64,000 bases of DNA from Sparassis latifolia. Its lineage: Eukaryota > Basidiomycota > Agaricomycetes > Polyporales > Sparassidaceae. The notes beneath the pieces were generated by a model, which made no database searches, was not told where the DNA came from, and saw nothing but the letters and a program-made list of their open reading frames with translations. The DNA lies in contig CM031558.1 of NCBI GenBank assembly GCA_018466975.1, positions 682,001-746,000 of the forward strand, read 5' to 3'. Positions 1 to 11,485 of this stretch are shown in pieces. Made by a program: the position numbers and the translations under genes. Numbering within the stretch: position 1 is the first letter of the stretch; every line of letters begins with the position of its first letter.

Positions 1-2
1 AC

Positions 3-2217
3 CCCACTGAGTATCGCTATCAAGAACAGCGGTTCTTCTTCTCCACGCAACTCGGTGCCTACACTGCGTCGATGCTCTGCGGTAACTTCTTGAGCAGTCT
101 GGCGTTCGCACTCGACTCTGAATGGGTTCGGCGGAGGGCTGTAGAGAGAGGTACGATAATGTATTTACTAGACCTTCAATTTTCGAGACTGACCTGTGTC
201 CCAGACTCGATATGCATGGCGCAAGGTATGTACGAGCCCGTGCCGGAGTTGCCAAAGCTCAATGTTTCATTTCCTTTCTGCAGGCGCACTCGGTCAAGTG
301 GGCCACATGGCGACGGCGTTCTTCACCGCTACGGTGGCAGTTCATTCGTTCAATTCGCTTGTACTGCGCAATCGGCTGCCCAGGTGGGCATGCGTCATCG
401 TCCTCTTGGGAGGTTGGATCACGGCTGTGGTGGTAGGCATCGTTCCTGCGGTCGTCTCCGGTGCGGTCGGGCCTGTCTTCAGCTACGACGGCCTGTCTTG
501 CGGTGTCGCGTGGCAGTATCCCGCGGCACAGATCATCCTGCTACTTGTTCCTCTTTTCATTTCTGCTTTATGCTCCGTGGTATTCTACGTCCTCATCTTT
601 CTCGTGCTCCGCGGAACGCTGGTATTCAAGAACGGACTCAAGTTTCACCTGGATCCAGAGGTCCGTCGGAGTGTGCTCGATGCCAATGGCACTCCGTTGC
701 AGTATCAGCGGTTCATCGCCGCGGTAGTGAAAAGCATGCTTTGGTGAGTACCTACCTCTTTCGCATTGTCGAAATTGACTGATGTGTCGCTGCAGTTTAC
801 CCATCGGTTCGTAAATTATTTTCAAGATGAACTGCGTGGCTGACAGTCCTCCAGCTTATCTGGCACTCCTAATTTGGTACATCATCGTTGTTCTGTTGCA
901 GGCTTCTGGCAAGAGCGTTTCGTTCGGGTTCCAGGTGTTCGCAAGCACGATGAGGGCGATGCTTGGTAAGACAATGACAGATCAGTCGGCGCACACAGTC
1001 TGACTCTCCCGTCGACAGGTCTGGCCAACGTTCTGATCGTACTGAACACAATGCGAATTCTATCCCCGCACCTCAAAGGCCGCTCCGACTCGAGCAAGTC
1101 GAAGCGCGAGGCGGACATGGAAAGCTTCTATGTACCAAGCAAGTCTCCTCCATTCACCTCGCCTTCAGAGAAGACTCCGCCCGTGCCGCGTCTGACGTTG
1201 AGTGCGCCCTCGCCCGCCTCGAGCGGCGGATCCGATTCTGGGCGCTTGTGGATACCGCCAGTAGACATACCTGTCCCACGCCCCGCGTCGCACGCCTCGA
1301 CGATAAATAGCATGACTGTGCGCAATCAGGCCGGCCCATCACTTCCGTCTAGTCCCCGCGCAGGGCTACCTTCGCAGCCTCCGTCCTTCGGGTCCGCCTT
1401 ACGTATTCCCGAACCTGCCTTCCAGAAGACCGCGCAGAGCAGAGACAGTGCTAGATGGTCCAATAGCTTGCACGTCGATGTTCCGCTCCCTGGCCGGCCA
1501 TCGCCTCCGCATCGGCCTGTGCGGCCTCCGACATCACCTCACTCGCGCAACGTCCCGCCTGTGAACGCGAATACCTCCGTTGACTCTAACAAGCCCAATG
1601 CGCCGACCGTAAAGAGAGTGGCCTTTGACGACCGTGAAAGCAAATATGTGCAGGAGATCCCGAGAGTCACGTCCCCCTTGGCCAACACTCCTGCATCGCT
1701 TCCTGGTTCATCAGCTGGGTTTAGGTCCTCGCCTGCATTCGCGCGAACGTTCAATGAGGCGAATCTCCTGCTCAGTCCCTTGCGTCAGGCACGACAGTCC
1801 CCAGCGCCTCGTACTGTTGGTGAGGAGGTTCATACCGCAGTGTCCCCGAGGAGTAAGCCGGTAGCGCTCTCTAGTTCTGCTTGGGCAGCTCTCGTCGCTG
1901 GGGCGGCCACGAGCAGATCTCCGCTCCCTGTATCTCCGCAGGTGTTAGCCTCTGGTCGTCATTCGCGATCTATCGACCTGCCTCGTGCTCTGCGCCCGCG
2001 TTTACAAACCCCAATGTCCGCCGGAGTAGCGAGCTCTTTCAGGGAACCGTACCCCCGACCCATCCAAAGCGCGAAACCAAGTGCGTACGCGACACGTTCG
2101 CCTGATGTTGTCGTGCGAGATGGTCCACGTTCTAGTAGAACCTCCGTGGCATTGAAACCCGATCTGGTACCTAGCACATCCAGGACATCCTCTACACGAC
2201 CGTATGGGTATATCTAA
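3..2217 (+). CDS. Fungal G-protein-coupled receptor, Git3/cAMP-receptor-like (5' end outside window)
   Basis: Predicted seven-helix plasma-membrane receptor signalling to G proteins; the ligand cannot be told. I spliced exons 3-150, 284-743, 796-806, 855-965 and 1019-2217, giving 642 residues with the N-terminus missing. Hydrophobic helices are visible in order: one around LGAYTASMLCGNFLSSLAFA (TM2), one after GHMATAFF (TM3), WACVIVLLGGWITAVVVG (TM4), IILLLVPLFISALCSVVF (TM5), LPIAYLALLIWYIIVVLL (TM6) and the helix ending GLANVLIVLNTMRIL (TM7). An 11-base micro-exon joins TM5 to TM6. The long Pro/Ser-rich tail of about 390 residues is presumably cytoplasmic and may be phosphorylated. Family assignment rests on helix order and the QYQRF...KSML loop seen in basidiomycete receptors. 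The 796-806 exon is the least certain part. Confidence 0.75.
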
Positions 2218-3729
2218 TCTTACGAACTGCTTTCCTGGTTCGATCCGCTGTATTCTCGCTGTCACTTTTCACGCACCGTCGACGAAGTTCCTAGTCCATA
2301 GCCCCCTTCCGTTCTCCTTGTACTTTTCTAGCATGACGTATGTAGCAGTACATTGTCTGACCATGGATGATCTCCTGCAAGACAGTTTCAATACTATTCG
2401 AGTAACTTATTGTTGTAGATATCTTCGTTGTCGTTCTTCCGTTGTCGCAAGCACCATGTAGCCAGTTTTGCCGTTGAGAGTCCGTTGATCTTTTATCACC
2501 TTCTGTGCCAGCTAGTTCACTAGCAGCATCAGGCTTCCTTTGATTCGCGCAGCTACGTATACTCTGTTTGGTCATCGACTGTGATCTGTGTTCACCTGAC
2601 AGGCTTATCAGAAGCAGTGACCCGCCGAGGCAACGATCGCACTCCATTCTTATGTGATGAAGGTGAGTCTGAGCTTTCACCTTCATAAGTAGCACGTCAT
2701 ATTCATCCGTACTTTGATCACCAAGTTTCTTTTAGGAGGATTGTGTAATCGGAGACAATCTCACATTTTCATTCTTCAGACCTACAGTTTTGTGATTTTT
2801 GCTTCTCCTGGAAACGTGTGATACCGGTGCTCGAGAAGGCCGCTCGTATATTCTCGTGTCTGACGTTGGCTAGAAGTCACTCCGTGTTTCTGCTACTCAT
2901 CTATCTCATGGCTTTCTATCAGTCGCAAGGAACTCTCCGAAACATGTGGAAGTTCCTGTGTCGCACACTACACCATAAGCAGGTTTCACCAACCGCTGGT
3001 GGCGAAGAGGTTGGGACCGTACTGCGGTTCGGCTCGCAGAAGCAAGCGTAACGTCGACCGCGGTTCCACTGCATCAACATTCCCTCCACTAACATGGCCT
3101 AAAGCATGACAAACATTTTGAGACTCTCGAATGTGGATTTGACCACAATGAACTTTTCCGATGTCAACGAAGAGTTACGTAACTTGGTTCATGCGATGTT
3201 GAGACTTAAAAAACAATCTACTGCAACTCTTGAAACCCTCGCGCTCATGCTAATGAACGTGTACAGTGGCGTCCACGATTGGGGCGGCACTGCATGGTAG
3301 GCCTAGTTGTCTGCAAGGCCCCATGATCCTTTGATCTCCCGCTGTTGCAGTGTACATCATCAGCTCTGACTCGTCTCTGCATTTACATAGTCATTATTGG
3401 CGCTTCCGACCGCTGGCATATACCTGATACATCAGTTCCGCATTGACAGCACTTCACTGCCTCCTGCGAGCAGTGGCTCTCAGAGCTCAAATTCAAACGC
3501 TGATAACGTGCACCCGCGCCGCCGACGTCGGTGGAGCACCCTCATGACAAGGCGATCGCGATCTGTATCTGCTTAATTTGCGCCTTGAAACCGCGAAAGT
3601 AAGTGGTTCGGACCTGGCGCTATGCATTTATGACATCGACAGAGATATGCCTGCCAGGCAACTAAGCCACAACCCTGAAGTACGGACTGTCGCATCGCCG
3701 GTCAACCGGTCACGGCCCACACTGTGTTG
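2218..3729. other. Intergenic; no convincing gene
   Basis: Only short uninterrupted frames occur here and none shows family resemblance. A short stretch at about 3150-3215 reads NVDLTTMNF then SDVNEELRNLVHAML, which faintly resembles the end of the Ras GTPase domain. It could be a still older Ras fragment, but the match is too weak to call. Confidence 0.5.
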
Positions 3730-4600
3730 GACCATATACTGAACGTTCTGCTGATAGGTGACCTTGGTGAGTGGCAATGTGGTTTCTTCCAGTCGTCCAT
3801 CTTAGGCCTCCGACACTCGTAGGTGTTGGGAGGATCACTCTTGCGTTTAGAATTGTTTATAACACTTACGTGGAAAATTATGACCCAACAATTGAAGGTG
3901 ATTTTTCATCTGTGCACGACGAAGTGAAGACGAGTGATCTTTTATCCGTAGAATCATTCCGGAAGCAAGTTGCAGTGGATAACGAGACCGTATTTGTAGA
4001 ATTACACAAGTATTTCTGGGAAGAACCAGCGGTGTATGTCCCCAAGAATCTTGTGGAGCACCCAGTGATCATCTTGCGACACAGCCCGCGGGATAGCTAT
4101 TTGCGGTAGATGGACGGATTTTTACTTGTGTATTCCATCACGTCGCGGGACTCTTTTGAACATATCAAAGCCTACCACGACTCCATTGTACACGACAGAG
4201 GGGAACAGTCGTTTCCGCTGGCCTTGTTCGGCAACCAATGCGAGATGGAGTTCCTCCGCGAAGTGAGTAAGGCAAGTGGGTAGCTGGAGGGACCGGCGTT
4301 CAACCAATATTCTGACATGGCCGACAGAGGGACAAGCACCGGCAGACAGCTTGAAGTGTTCGTTCGCGGAGACGTCTGCGAAGATGGGTGTGAACGTCGA
4401 GCATCCTTTCTATGGCCTGATTGGTGACATGGTGAGCTATTACAAGGTGCGGTGTTATCTCAAGGCTGTTATTTCATTGAGTACTTATCTTGACAGACAG
4501 ACAAAGAAGAACTAAGAGAAAGAGGCAGACCAAGCTCGCGAAATCGGTGAGCGGAGACGAGCCCGAAGAAAGAGTGTCAGGAGAGTAGCATGTTTGTCAG
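3730..4600 (+). pseudogene. Decayed Ras GTPase paralogue with introns retained
   Basis: Reads as a diverged copy of the Ras gene 2 kb downstream. Blocks in order: NVLLIGDLG, then (after an intron at 3767-3822) GVGRITLAF and YVENYDPTIE, then (after 3898-3951) ESFRKQVAVDNETVFVELH, then [16 protein letters not shown], then (after an intron ending near 4327) AETSAKMGVNVEHPFYGLIG. Intron positions match the intact gene, so it arose by DNA duplication, not by retroposition. The P-loop Lys-Ser is replaced by Arg-Ile, the DTAGQ switch II motif is unrecognisable, NKSD has become NQCE, an in-frame TAG lies at 4107-4109, and no CAAX box is visible. It cannot encode a working GTPase. Confidence 0.75.
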
Positions 4601-5949
4601 GCTGTGTAGTTGTCTAATGCCATGGAACCGGTAGAGCACTTTCGAGACATTGCCATACTCCCAAGGCCAGCTGTCCGAGCATATGCTGTTGGATCGTTAG
4701 ACGGTCCACCTGTCCCGTCGAACATGATTGGAGGGATGCGTAATGATTTCATAGGCAACTTCTCCCGGGCAGCGCGCAGCGGTGTAGATACCTCCGCCAC
4801 TCAGCGCCACTACAGATATGTAGCTGTGCTAGTAATCCACCTCCACACCGATGACCACAAAAGAGAGTATGCGAAGCACAGATATTATGGATGGAAGGAG
4901 ACCCCGGCCTTGAATTTCCGACAGCCGGCACCAGAACGTCAGGAGTTCGAGAAAAATTTCGGGACAGGTCCCATTCCGACAAGTCAAGCCTAAGGTTCGC
5001 GGTCCAAACCACTGAGCCTGTTGTTGTCGGAAGGAACAACAATGCATGCACAGCCGAGGGCGGCGTCCAGGTATTCGGCACATGCATTGGACGAGTTACG
5101 TAGAAGAGTGAAGGAGCATCTCGACCGCGCTCGATGAGAGAATATTCATAGTGTACTGAGCTTGGAGAGGGAACGCACATCTTTGTCGACGATCCCAGAC
5201 AGAAAATTAGGCTGCGAGGTGGGGCCAAATATCGGTGCTGTAGGTGATGCGTCACGGAGCCACATCGCGTATTCCAGGATCCTAGGTGTACTTGATGATG
5301 CCAAGTCCATGGACTTAATATGACAAATACACCGTAGAATGGCGTTGTGGGTCACGTCAGTTGAAGCCGAGGGAAAGCGAGGACACAGGGTAGGTAACAA
5401 CACACCAGTATGTTGAGTCCACACGAGTGACAGCCGGCACGAAAGAAAATATCATGACAACATCCCTGAGTCATTCTCGCTCCTGTCAAAATGCGCTTTT
5501 TGAACGGCGCGGTAGTATAGATGACACCGACTTGAAGTACTACCAATTCTGAGGACAGAAAACCCTGATATCGATGGTATTCAGGCCTGGGTTCGTCCTC
5601 GAGTGTTCGTGATCCTGTTCATGATGAGATGTGCACATCAGCGACATGACATTGGCTGCGGTCCAAATGATTGCGTATCACGACAGACGCCAGAATCTCA
5701 ACAATATGAAGCTGAATGCCATGCGGTGACATTCTCATGCCAAGATCTAAATGTTCCTAGAAGAGACCATAAAGAGGCACTTCAGACGATGTAACAAGTA
5801 TAAGTAACCCTCGCACTGACCCGGAGACGCCCGCTCGTCTGCCACAAATTCCCTTATTTAGGACATTTTCTATTTGGACCCGTTTGGCAAGACAGATCTG
5901 CCGTTTAATATCAGTCCTACGGCGAAACACAGTTTGAGCTGTTCAGCAG
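4601..5949. other. Intergenic between Ras relic and Ras
   Basis: Contains overlapping open frames on both strands (for example 4610-4993 plus and 4749-5255 minus). None has a recognisable domain, and the two strands are open at the same place, so neither is supported. The last part is the Ras promoter. Confidence 0.45.
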
Positions 5950-6020
5950 CCTGTCTCCTCCTCCTTCCTCCGTTCCCCTTCCCTTCTACTTGTTTCCTAT
6001 CGTTTAAACCCTTCAAAACC
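5950..6020 (+). promoter_or_regulatory. Pyrimidine-rich tract before Ras start
   Basis: A run rich in C and T (cctcctccttcctccgttcc and similar) ends about 20 bases before the Ras ATG. Such CT-rich tracts are common just upstream of start codons or transcription starts in highly expressed filamentous-fungal genes. Promoter function is inferred. Confidence 0.4.
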
Positions 6021-7116
6021 ATGTCGAGGGTACGGAAACCGTGTTTGCGGCCTTTCACACACTGATTATCGTCATAGGCACAATTTTTACGAGAGTACAA
6101 GCTCGTCGTCGTTGGCGGAGGAGGTGAGTATTTCCAGCAGTACGGTTTCAAGCGAGAGCCTGACGAGTGTCCCGCAGGTGTCGGAAAGTCGGCCCTGACG
6201 ATTCAATTCATTCAGAGCCATTTCGTGGACGAGTACGACCCCACCATCGAGGGTGAGTAAGCGCGCTAGGTTGCACCGTTTATCTCCGCTGCATTTGCTT
6301 CCGCCCCCCCGCGTTTATCGTGTCACCTCTCGTGAATCCTCAAATAGCTCCAGCACAATTCGTTTATCGTTTAACCTCAGATACGAGGCAAGTAGCTGTA
6401 GAGACAATTCTGACGGTCTCGCTCAGATTCGTACCGCAAGCAATGCGTGATTGACGACGAAGTCGCGCTCCTGGACGTACTAGACACGGCCGGGCAGGAA
6501 GAATACGGGTGTGTTACCTCCGCTCACGCCTGCCCGTGACAGTGACTCACGCCATTTCACGCGCTGCAGCGCGATGCGTGAGCAGTACATGCGCACCGGC
6601 GAAGGTTTCTTGCTCGTCTACTCGATCACGTCACGCAACTCCTTCGAGGAAATCAGCACATTCCATCAGCAGATCCTTCGCGTGAAGGACCAAGATTCGT
6701 TCCCTGTCATTGTCGTCGCGAACAAGAGTGATCTCGAGTATGAGCGCCAGGTCGGGATGAATGGTACGTTATCTCCTGCACTTTCCAGCGTCGGTGGGAC
6801 TGACGGAATGTGCCGCTGCACAGAGGGCCGCGACCTCGCAAAACATTTCGGTTGCAAGTTCATCGAGACGTCTGCAAAGCAACGGATTAACGTCGACGAG
6901 GCGTTTCATAACCTCGTCCGTGAAATTAGGAAGTATAACAAGGTTGGTGTCGATACGGTCATTTGCAGTGCCTTCTGAGAATAGGTTCGTGTACAGGAGC
7001 AGCAGACAGGCCGTCCCGGTGTGCAGTCCGCCGCACCGACCGCGCCGGGCATGTACTCGGAAAAGCACCCTGAAGATGGCGCAGGGGGCTGCTGTGGTGG
7101 GTGTGTCGTCGTATGA
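6021..7116 (+). CDS. ras1: Ras small GTPase
   Basis: Membrane-anchored GTP-binding switch controlling cAMP/MAPK signalling, polarity and mating in fungi. Exons 6021-6029, 6078-6123, 6178-6252, 6427-6508, 6570-6763, 6824-6942 and 6997-7116 give 214 residues, the normal Ras length. The first exon encodes only MSR, and the [15 protein letters not shown] start after it is typical. Visible motifs: P-loop GGGGVGKS (16-23), effector YDPTIEDSYRK (about 38-48), switch [10 protein letters not shown] (63-70), NKSD and ETSAK. The C-terminus has paired cysteines for palmitoylation and the CAAX box CVVV for prenylation. All catalytic residues are present, unlike the relic copy upstream. The exact gene name in this species is assumed. 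Confidence 0.95.
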
Positions 7117-7859
7117 TGGCATCCTGTATTCTGCTTTCCGTCACTGCTGTTCCCATTCCCGCGGTACCATGGATCGTAGCGCCACCTTCTCTTCTCGTTT
7201 TCTCGTCTTCTCTTGTGAGTTATGAGCTTCCGTCGTCTGCGGCGTCCCGCAACCGGATCGTCTCCCACTGTCGTCTTGCTCTGTATTTTCAATGTGCGCA
7301 ATTGTTGCAGCTTCCGTCTCTCACTCCCTCACACTCCGTTTCTACTCGTTCCCGTCATGGATTCTCCCGTTGGATATTAGAACTTCAATGTTGTGAATAG
7401 TACATTAAATGTTCGCAGTCATGTCCGTCCGTGAATGCAAAACACTGTATTTGGCTGCGGGCCGCCAGGGCTGCCGTCTGCCTCGACATATCACTGATTT
7501 CGTGGCTGCGCCCTCCGACAGATGTATCACGTCGAGGTGTCATTATCACAATGGAAGTGGGAGGTGATATCCACACATCTTACGGTAGCAAGTCCGGTTC
7601 CCATACTCGCCACGAGTATACCAATCACCAACTTTTAAGATGACGTGAGTGGCGGATAGTGCCGATAGAAGTGCCTTTTTTGTGGAGCTGTTCGACAGAG
7701 GCGGCCGTCGCTCAAGGCTTCGAGCATCATTTCCGGCGTGAAAGTAGAGGAATAGAAGTCCTAGATAGAGAGGGCACACACAGCAAGCTACACGACCGCT
7801 CACACAGGATGTCTCTCCCATTGCGTTCCTTTCGACGGTTCGACTTCTGCAAACGTGTG
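7117..7859. other. Shared 3' region of Ras and the CIA30 gene
   Basis: Ras (plus) and the CIA30 gene (minus) converge on this interval. It should hold both 3' UTRs. Open frames on both strands look random. Confidence 0.5.
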
Positions 7860-8818
7860 TCAGCACCCACCTCGTCGTGTCGGAACACACGTACTAGGTA
7901 TAGCAGCAAGCGGCATGTCCTCGTGGTTCACCGCGCGGAAGGAGTCGACGCCAAGTTCGTACGGGCCTGAGACGCCGTTGTTACCACCGAGCATCGATAT
8001 GCCGACGGTGCGGACACGCTCGCGGAACATCTTGATCTGCTCCGGCGATACCTCACCCACATTCGTAAGCACGAAGTCTGAGAAGGGGATCTGCAGTACG
8101 GGCATGGCTCAGCGGGGCTGCGGGATGAAAGAACATGAGGGCACAGCGCGTACGAAAATGTCCTCCCATCCGCCGTCATCTCGGTGGAAGAACAGGCGGT
8201 GCTGCCAGAGGTCAGTTGTTATTGGCCCATCTGTCTGAATGTTGACGTAGTATGAGTTGCGCGTGCGGGGGTGCCCCGCGACGCGTAGACGCATCGCGAG
8301 GAATTGGTGGTTCGATACATCATTCGTTATTTCTCCAAACAACGTAGGGCGTGGCTGAGGTGTAGAGATAGGCTAGGCATATATCGCACCGCATAGGGAG
8401 TCTGCAACGCACCTTGCTCCGGAAACCTGCGTACCCTCCTCTGATTTTTCCCTGCAGCCCACTGCGCACACCGAGGCTCATCTCTCCCGAAAAGCGCGCC
8501 GTCGGTCGCCGCACCTCAGTCTGATTCGGGCCAGGGAGCACGCTGGACTCGTCAAGGTCGAAGTGCACGGTGGACAGCCCGCCGATGTCCACGTCGCACC
8601 CCGTCGCGAACTGCTGGAGGTCCTCACGCGAGTTAAGGTTGAAGAGCGCCAGGGGGGCACGCGAGGGTTCGTCCGCGCCCGACATACGGAGCACTAAGTG
8701 CGCGCACCACTCAGCCGGAGGGAAGGGGAGGGGCAGGCGGAGCAAGGTGCGTACTGCGAGAGGTGCTGTCCCGGAGTAGCTTGCTGGATCTGTTCAGGTA
8801 TTGCGCGAGGCGCGACAT
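7860..8818 (-). CDS. CIA30-domain protein, complex I assembly factor (NDUFAF1-like)
   Basis: Members of this family chaperone mitochondrial NADH:ubiquinone oxidoreductase assembly. Exons on the minus strand: 8818-8755, 8693-8413, 8354-8154 and 8090-7860, giving 258 residues. The N-terminus MSRLAQYLNRSSKLLRDSTS is basic and Ser-rich, like a mitochondrial presequence. The CIA30 domain runs from about residue 35 to the end: LFNLNSREDLQQFATGCD, then GYAGFRSK, FLAMRLRVAG, YYVNIQTDGP, a DLWQHRLFF strand, IPFSDFVLTN and VRTVGISMLG. The start was moved upstream of the first long frame because a short intron at 8694-8754 joins an in-frame ATG exon. The gene converges on Ras. Confidence 0.88.
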
Positions 8819-9636
8819 TTCGGTGGGATTAGTTATACGAATACGACGTTCAGATAGCCAGAAATTCCGCAAGTGGTGAGTATATGTTAAGAACTGAAAC
8901 AGAAGATGGTTAGCATTCGATTCATTATTCTGGGAGGATTATAGCGCACTCCGGGTTTAACGTCTCGGGAAAGTATTGCCTCGGACAATGAGCGCCGTTT
9001 CTCAGACAATTGGATGTGAGGATAGCGAATTATAGCAGAGGATTACTTTTATAGGGCACAGAGACGGGACGCGACAAATTGTACCAAGTACATACCCCAG
9101 CCGGTGTGCAGATCTGCCAGTGGCTGAGGTCACATCCAGACGCCGAGGGTTCTCAGCACGTGATGTATTTTACCTCGACGCGTCTATGTGCGTGTCGCCA
9201 GCTTCGAAGGTTGTCACCATGGAATCGCAACCGGTTATTGCTCATGTTTATGTTTTGGCACGTTTTGTTCCATTTATGTCTCAATATGAAGAACATTGAC
9301 GCATTAAAGTCCTGATTGCATCCGCCAGCAAAATTCTTTGGAAATGTACCATTACGTCGGACGATCTGACCGATCACAGAGATTGCGAGACGGAGAGGTC
9401 AAATAGTAAGTATTCAAGCATTCTGAAGTACTGTATAAACTGTGATCGCTACCGTGAACACTTCACGGAGGTTAACACCCTGGTTTCATGGGCCGAGTCA
9501 GCCTCACCTTTGAGCATGTCAGCCGTTCTGCATCGCGAAAACCATCTGCTTGGAAGAAGTACCACCCTGTCGATTCCTGCCTTCTACCTCCATCTCGTAC
9601 ACGCCCACACGGCACCTACATTCATTACACGATACG
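8819..9636. other. Divergent intergenic region, CIA30 gene / membrane protein gene
   Basis: Lies between the start of the CIA30 gene (minus) and the start of the Ser/Thr-rich membrane protein (plus), so it should contain both promoters. It is AT-richer than its surroundings. No coding sequence is supported. Confidence 0.5.
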
Positions 9637-11202
9637 ATGTCGAGGCACCAGTCATTCCTTCATTTCACGCTCATTCTCTTGTCGTGTTCACCCTCAGGTC
9701 TCACCGCGCCTGTCGTGTCCCTGGCATCTTCCTTGGTCTCCCGGGAAATGTCTCTGGAGCCTCCGACTGTAATCTTATCAGTCAACAGTAACAGCGACGT
9801 CACTAGCAGCAGTACTCCCGCCGCAACCGGTGCGGCCGTTGTACCCAGCGTTGTCTCTGCATCCTTGTCTGCGACCCTGTCAGCCACTGACATAGATTTT
9901 GCTGAAGCGTCTCCTACCTGGACGATCACGACGGAGTCCATCCTCACTATCACAGACGTCTCTGGCACTGCTTCCCCCACACCTGACCCATCAACTACTC
10001 CCGTTGCGTTGGATGTCGTGGCTATGGCGTCTGAGTCTGCGTCGACCTCTGCTCAAGTAGACCTGGTAGATATTTCTACAGCGATGCCTACACCTACACA
10101 GGCACTATCGTTAACTTTGACACCGACACCGGAGACATCATCCTTCACACCGACCACGCTTTACCTTCCCGCTACTTCGGTGCCTCCGCTATCTCAGGAT
10201 GTAGTTTCCTCCTCTTCTGCATCCTTGTCAGCCGCAATTTCTGGTACATCCTACGCGCAGTTTTCAGGCGTCAAGTACCTCTCGTCTGGCTTATCCGGAC
10301 CCACCGCCATCACCAACCCGAACCCGAGCTCAGCAGCTCAAGGCACTTCCAGCCAGCAGGCCCGCAAGTCCGCGCTCGTCGCCGCCTTCGTGACGCTCGG
10401 GTCGTTGACAGCGCTGGGTGTCTGCATTCTCTGCCTGCGCTGCAAGATCGTTTCGCGCGTGCGGCGGCTTAGGCGGGAGAGCAACCGACCGTCCTCAGTG
10501 CTGACGATCGAGGATGGTTTCCAGCCCAAGTCTATCCTTATCAACCGCGAGAAAGATAGCCTCATACCGGGCCCTGCCCCTCAGGCCGTTACGCTGCAAC
10601 CGTTCTCACCGAGCACCACATGTTCGGACGGTCCCCCTACGCCACGTCCGCTCGACTGGGCGCTTTTCGCGATGAACAACGAGGGTCCCTTTGAAGATGT
10701 GACGCACGTCCTCTCCACCTCCGCACCACGCGACGGCGCCGTCTCGCGCTTGTCTGAGGCAAGCACGACGACGCGCACGAGTGGCGGCGCCAGCCTCGCC
10801 GCGGAGTCGTACATGACGTGCGAGTCACGATACTCGAGCCCGAGTGTCGAGCGCCGCTCGCAGGACAGCACCGCCGCGGCACGCGGCTCGGGCGAGTCCA
10901 TGGCGCTCTCGTTCGCGTTCCCTTCGCAGTCACTACCGCCGTCGGAACCCCTGCGCGCCCCTGAAGCGTCCACCGGCGCACTTGCTGTCCTGCCTGCAGT
11001 GAACCTGGTGGGGCAGAAGGCGCTCCATGTTCCGTCGTTGGCGCCCTCGGAGGAGCTCGTCCTTGCGGGCTCGGAGTGGGACGTCGCAGATGCATATGGC
11101 GCACGCAGTAGCGGAGCGAGCTCCGTCCTCAACGAACCTGAGGAACATATGGAGACCGTTGAGATCGGCGGGAGACTGTGTGTGCTAGTGCAGGGGATCT
11201 AG
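9637..11202 (+). CDS. Ser/Thr-rich single-pass membrane protein with signal peptide, function unknown
   Basis: An intronless frame of 521 residues from the chosen ATG. An in-frame ATG 87 bases upstream exists, but the chosen one gives a signal peptide, MSRHQSFLHFTLILLSCS. Residues about 25-240 are rich in Ser, Thr, Pro and Ala, expected to be heavily O-glycosylated outside the cell. A transmembrane helix follows at about 245-267 (SALVAAFVTLGSLTALGVCI) with a basic stop-transfer KIVSRVRRLRRES. The remaining 250 residues form a Ser/Pro-rich cytoplasmic tail. The layout resembles fungal cell-wall sensor or Mid2/SKG6-like proteins, but no specific domain was recognised, so a sensor role is only inferred. 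Confidence 0.75.
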   Translation: MSRHQSFLHFTLILLSCSPSGLTAPVVSLASSLVSREMSLEPPTVILSVNSNSDVTSSSTPAATGAAVVPSVVSASLSATLSATDIDFAEASPTWTITTESILTITDVSGTASPTPDPSTTPVALDVVAMASESASTSAQVDLVDISTAMPTPTQALSLTLTPTPETSSFTPTTLYLPATSVPPLSQDVVSSSSASLSAAISGTSYAQFSGVKYLSSGLSGPTAITNPNPSSAAQGTSSQQARKSALVAAFVTLGSLTALGVCILCLRCKIVSRVRRLRRESNRPSSVLTIEDGFQPKSILINREKDSLIPGPAPQAVTLQPFSPSTTCSDGPPTPRPLDWALFAMNNEGPFEDVTHVLSTSAPRDGAVSRLSEASTTTRTSGGASLAAESYMTCESRYSSPSVERRSQDSTAAARGSGESMALSFAFPSQSLPPSEPLRAPEASTGALAVLPAVNLVGQKALHVPSLAPSEELVLAGSEWDVADAYGARSSGASSVLNEPEEHMETVEIGGRLCVLVQGI

Positions 11203-11485
11203 CTCTTTTCATCGAGGATGTGACTGTTGATTCGTCATGGGCACGGTGTGTGGAAGCAGAGAAGGTTCTGACCTGTCCTGACAGTGCCAGATTCATGGCT
11301 GTCGAAACGTCGAAGGCTCACTAGCATGTCGCGCACTGTCTGATCCATCGTCGGTAGTGTCTATTCGCTTCTGCAGAAAGGACGCGACGGTATAGCACGC
11401 CGAGAGTCCATCGAGGGGGTGTATATTAGATCACGAATAGTTACATTCCACCGATAGATAAACTTCATAACTGCTAGTTTTACTC

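Noticed and set aside
4749..5255. 168-aa minus-strand frame
   Set aside because: No domain, no splice support and overlapping plus-strand frames; looks random.
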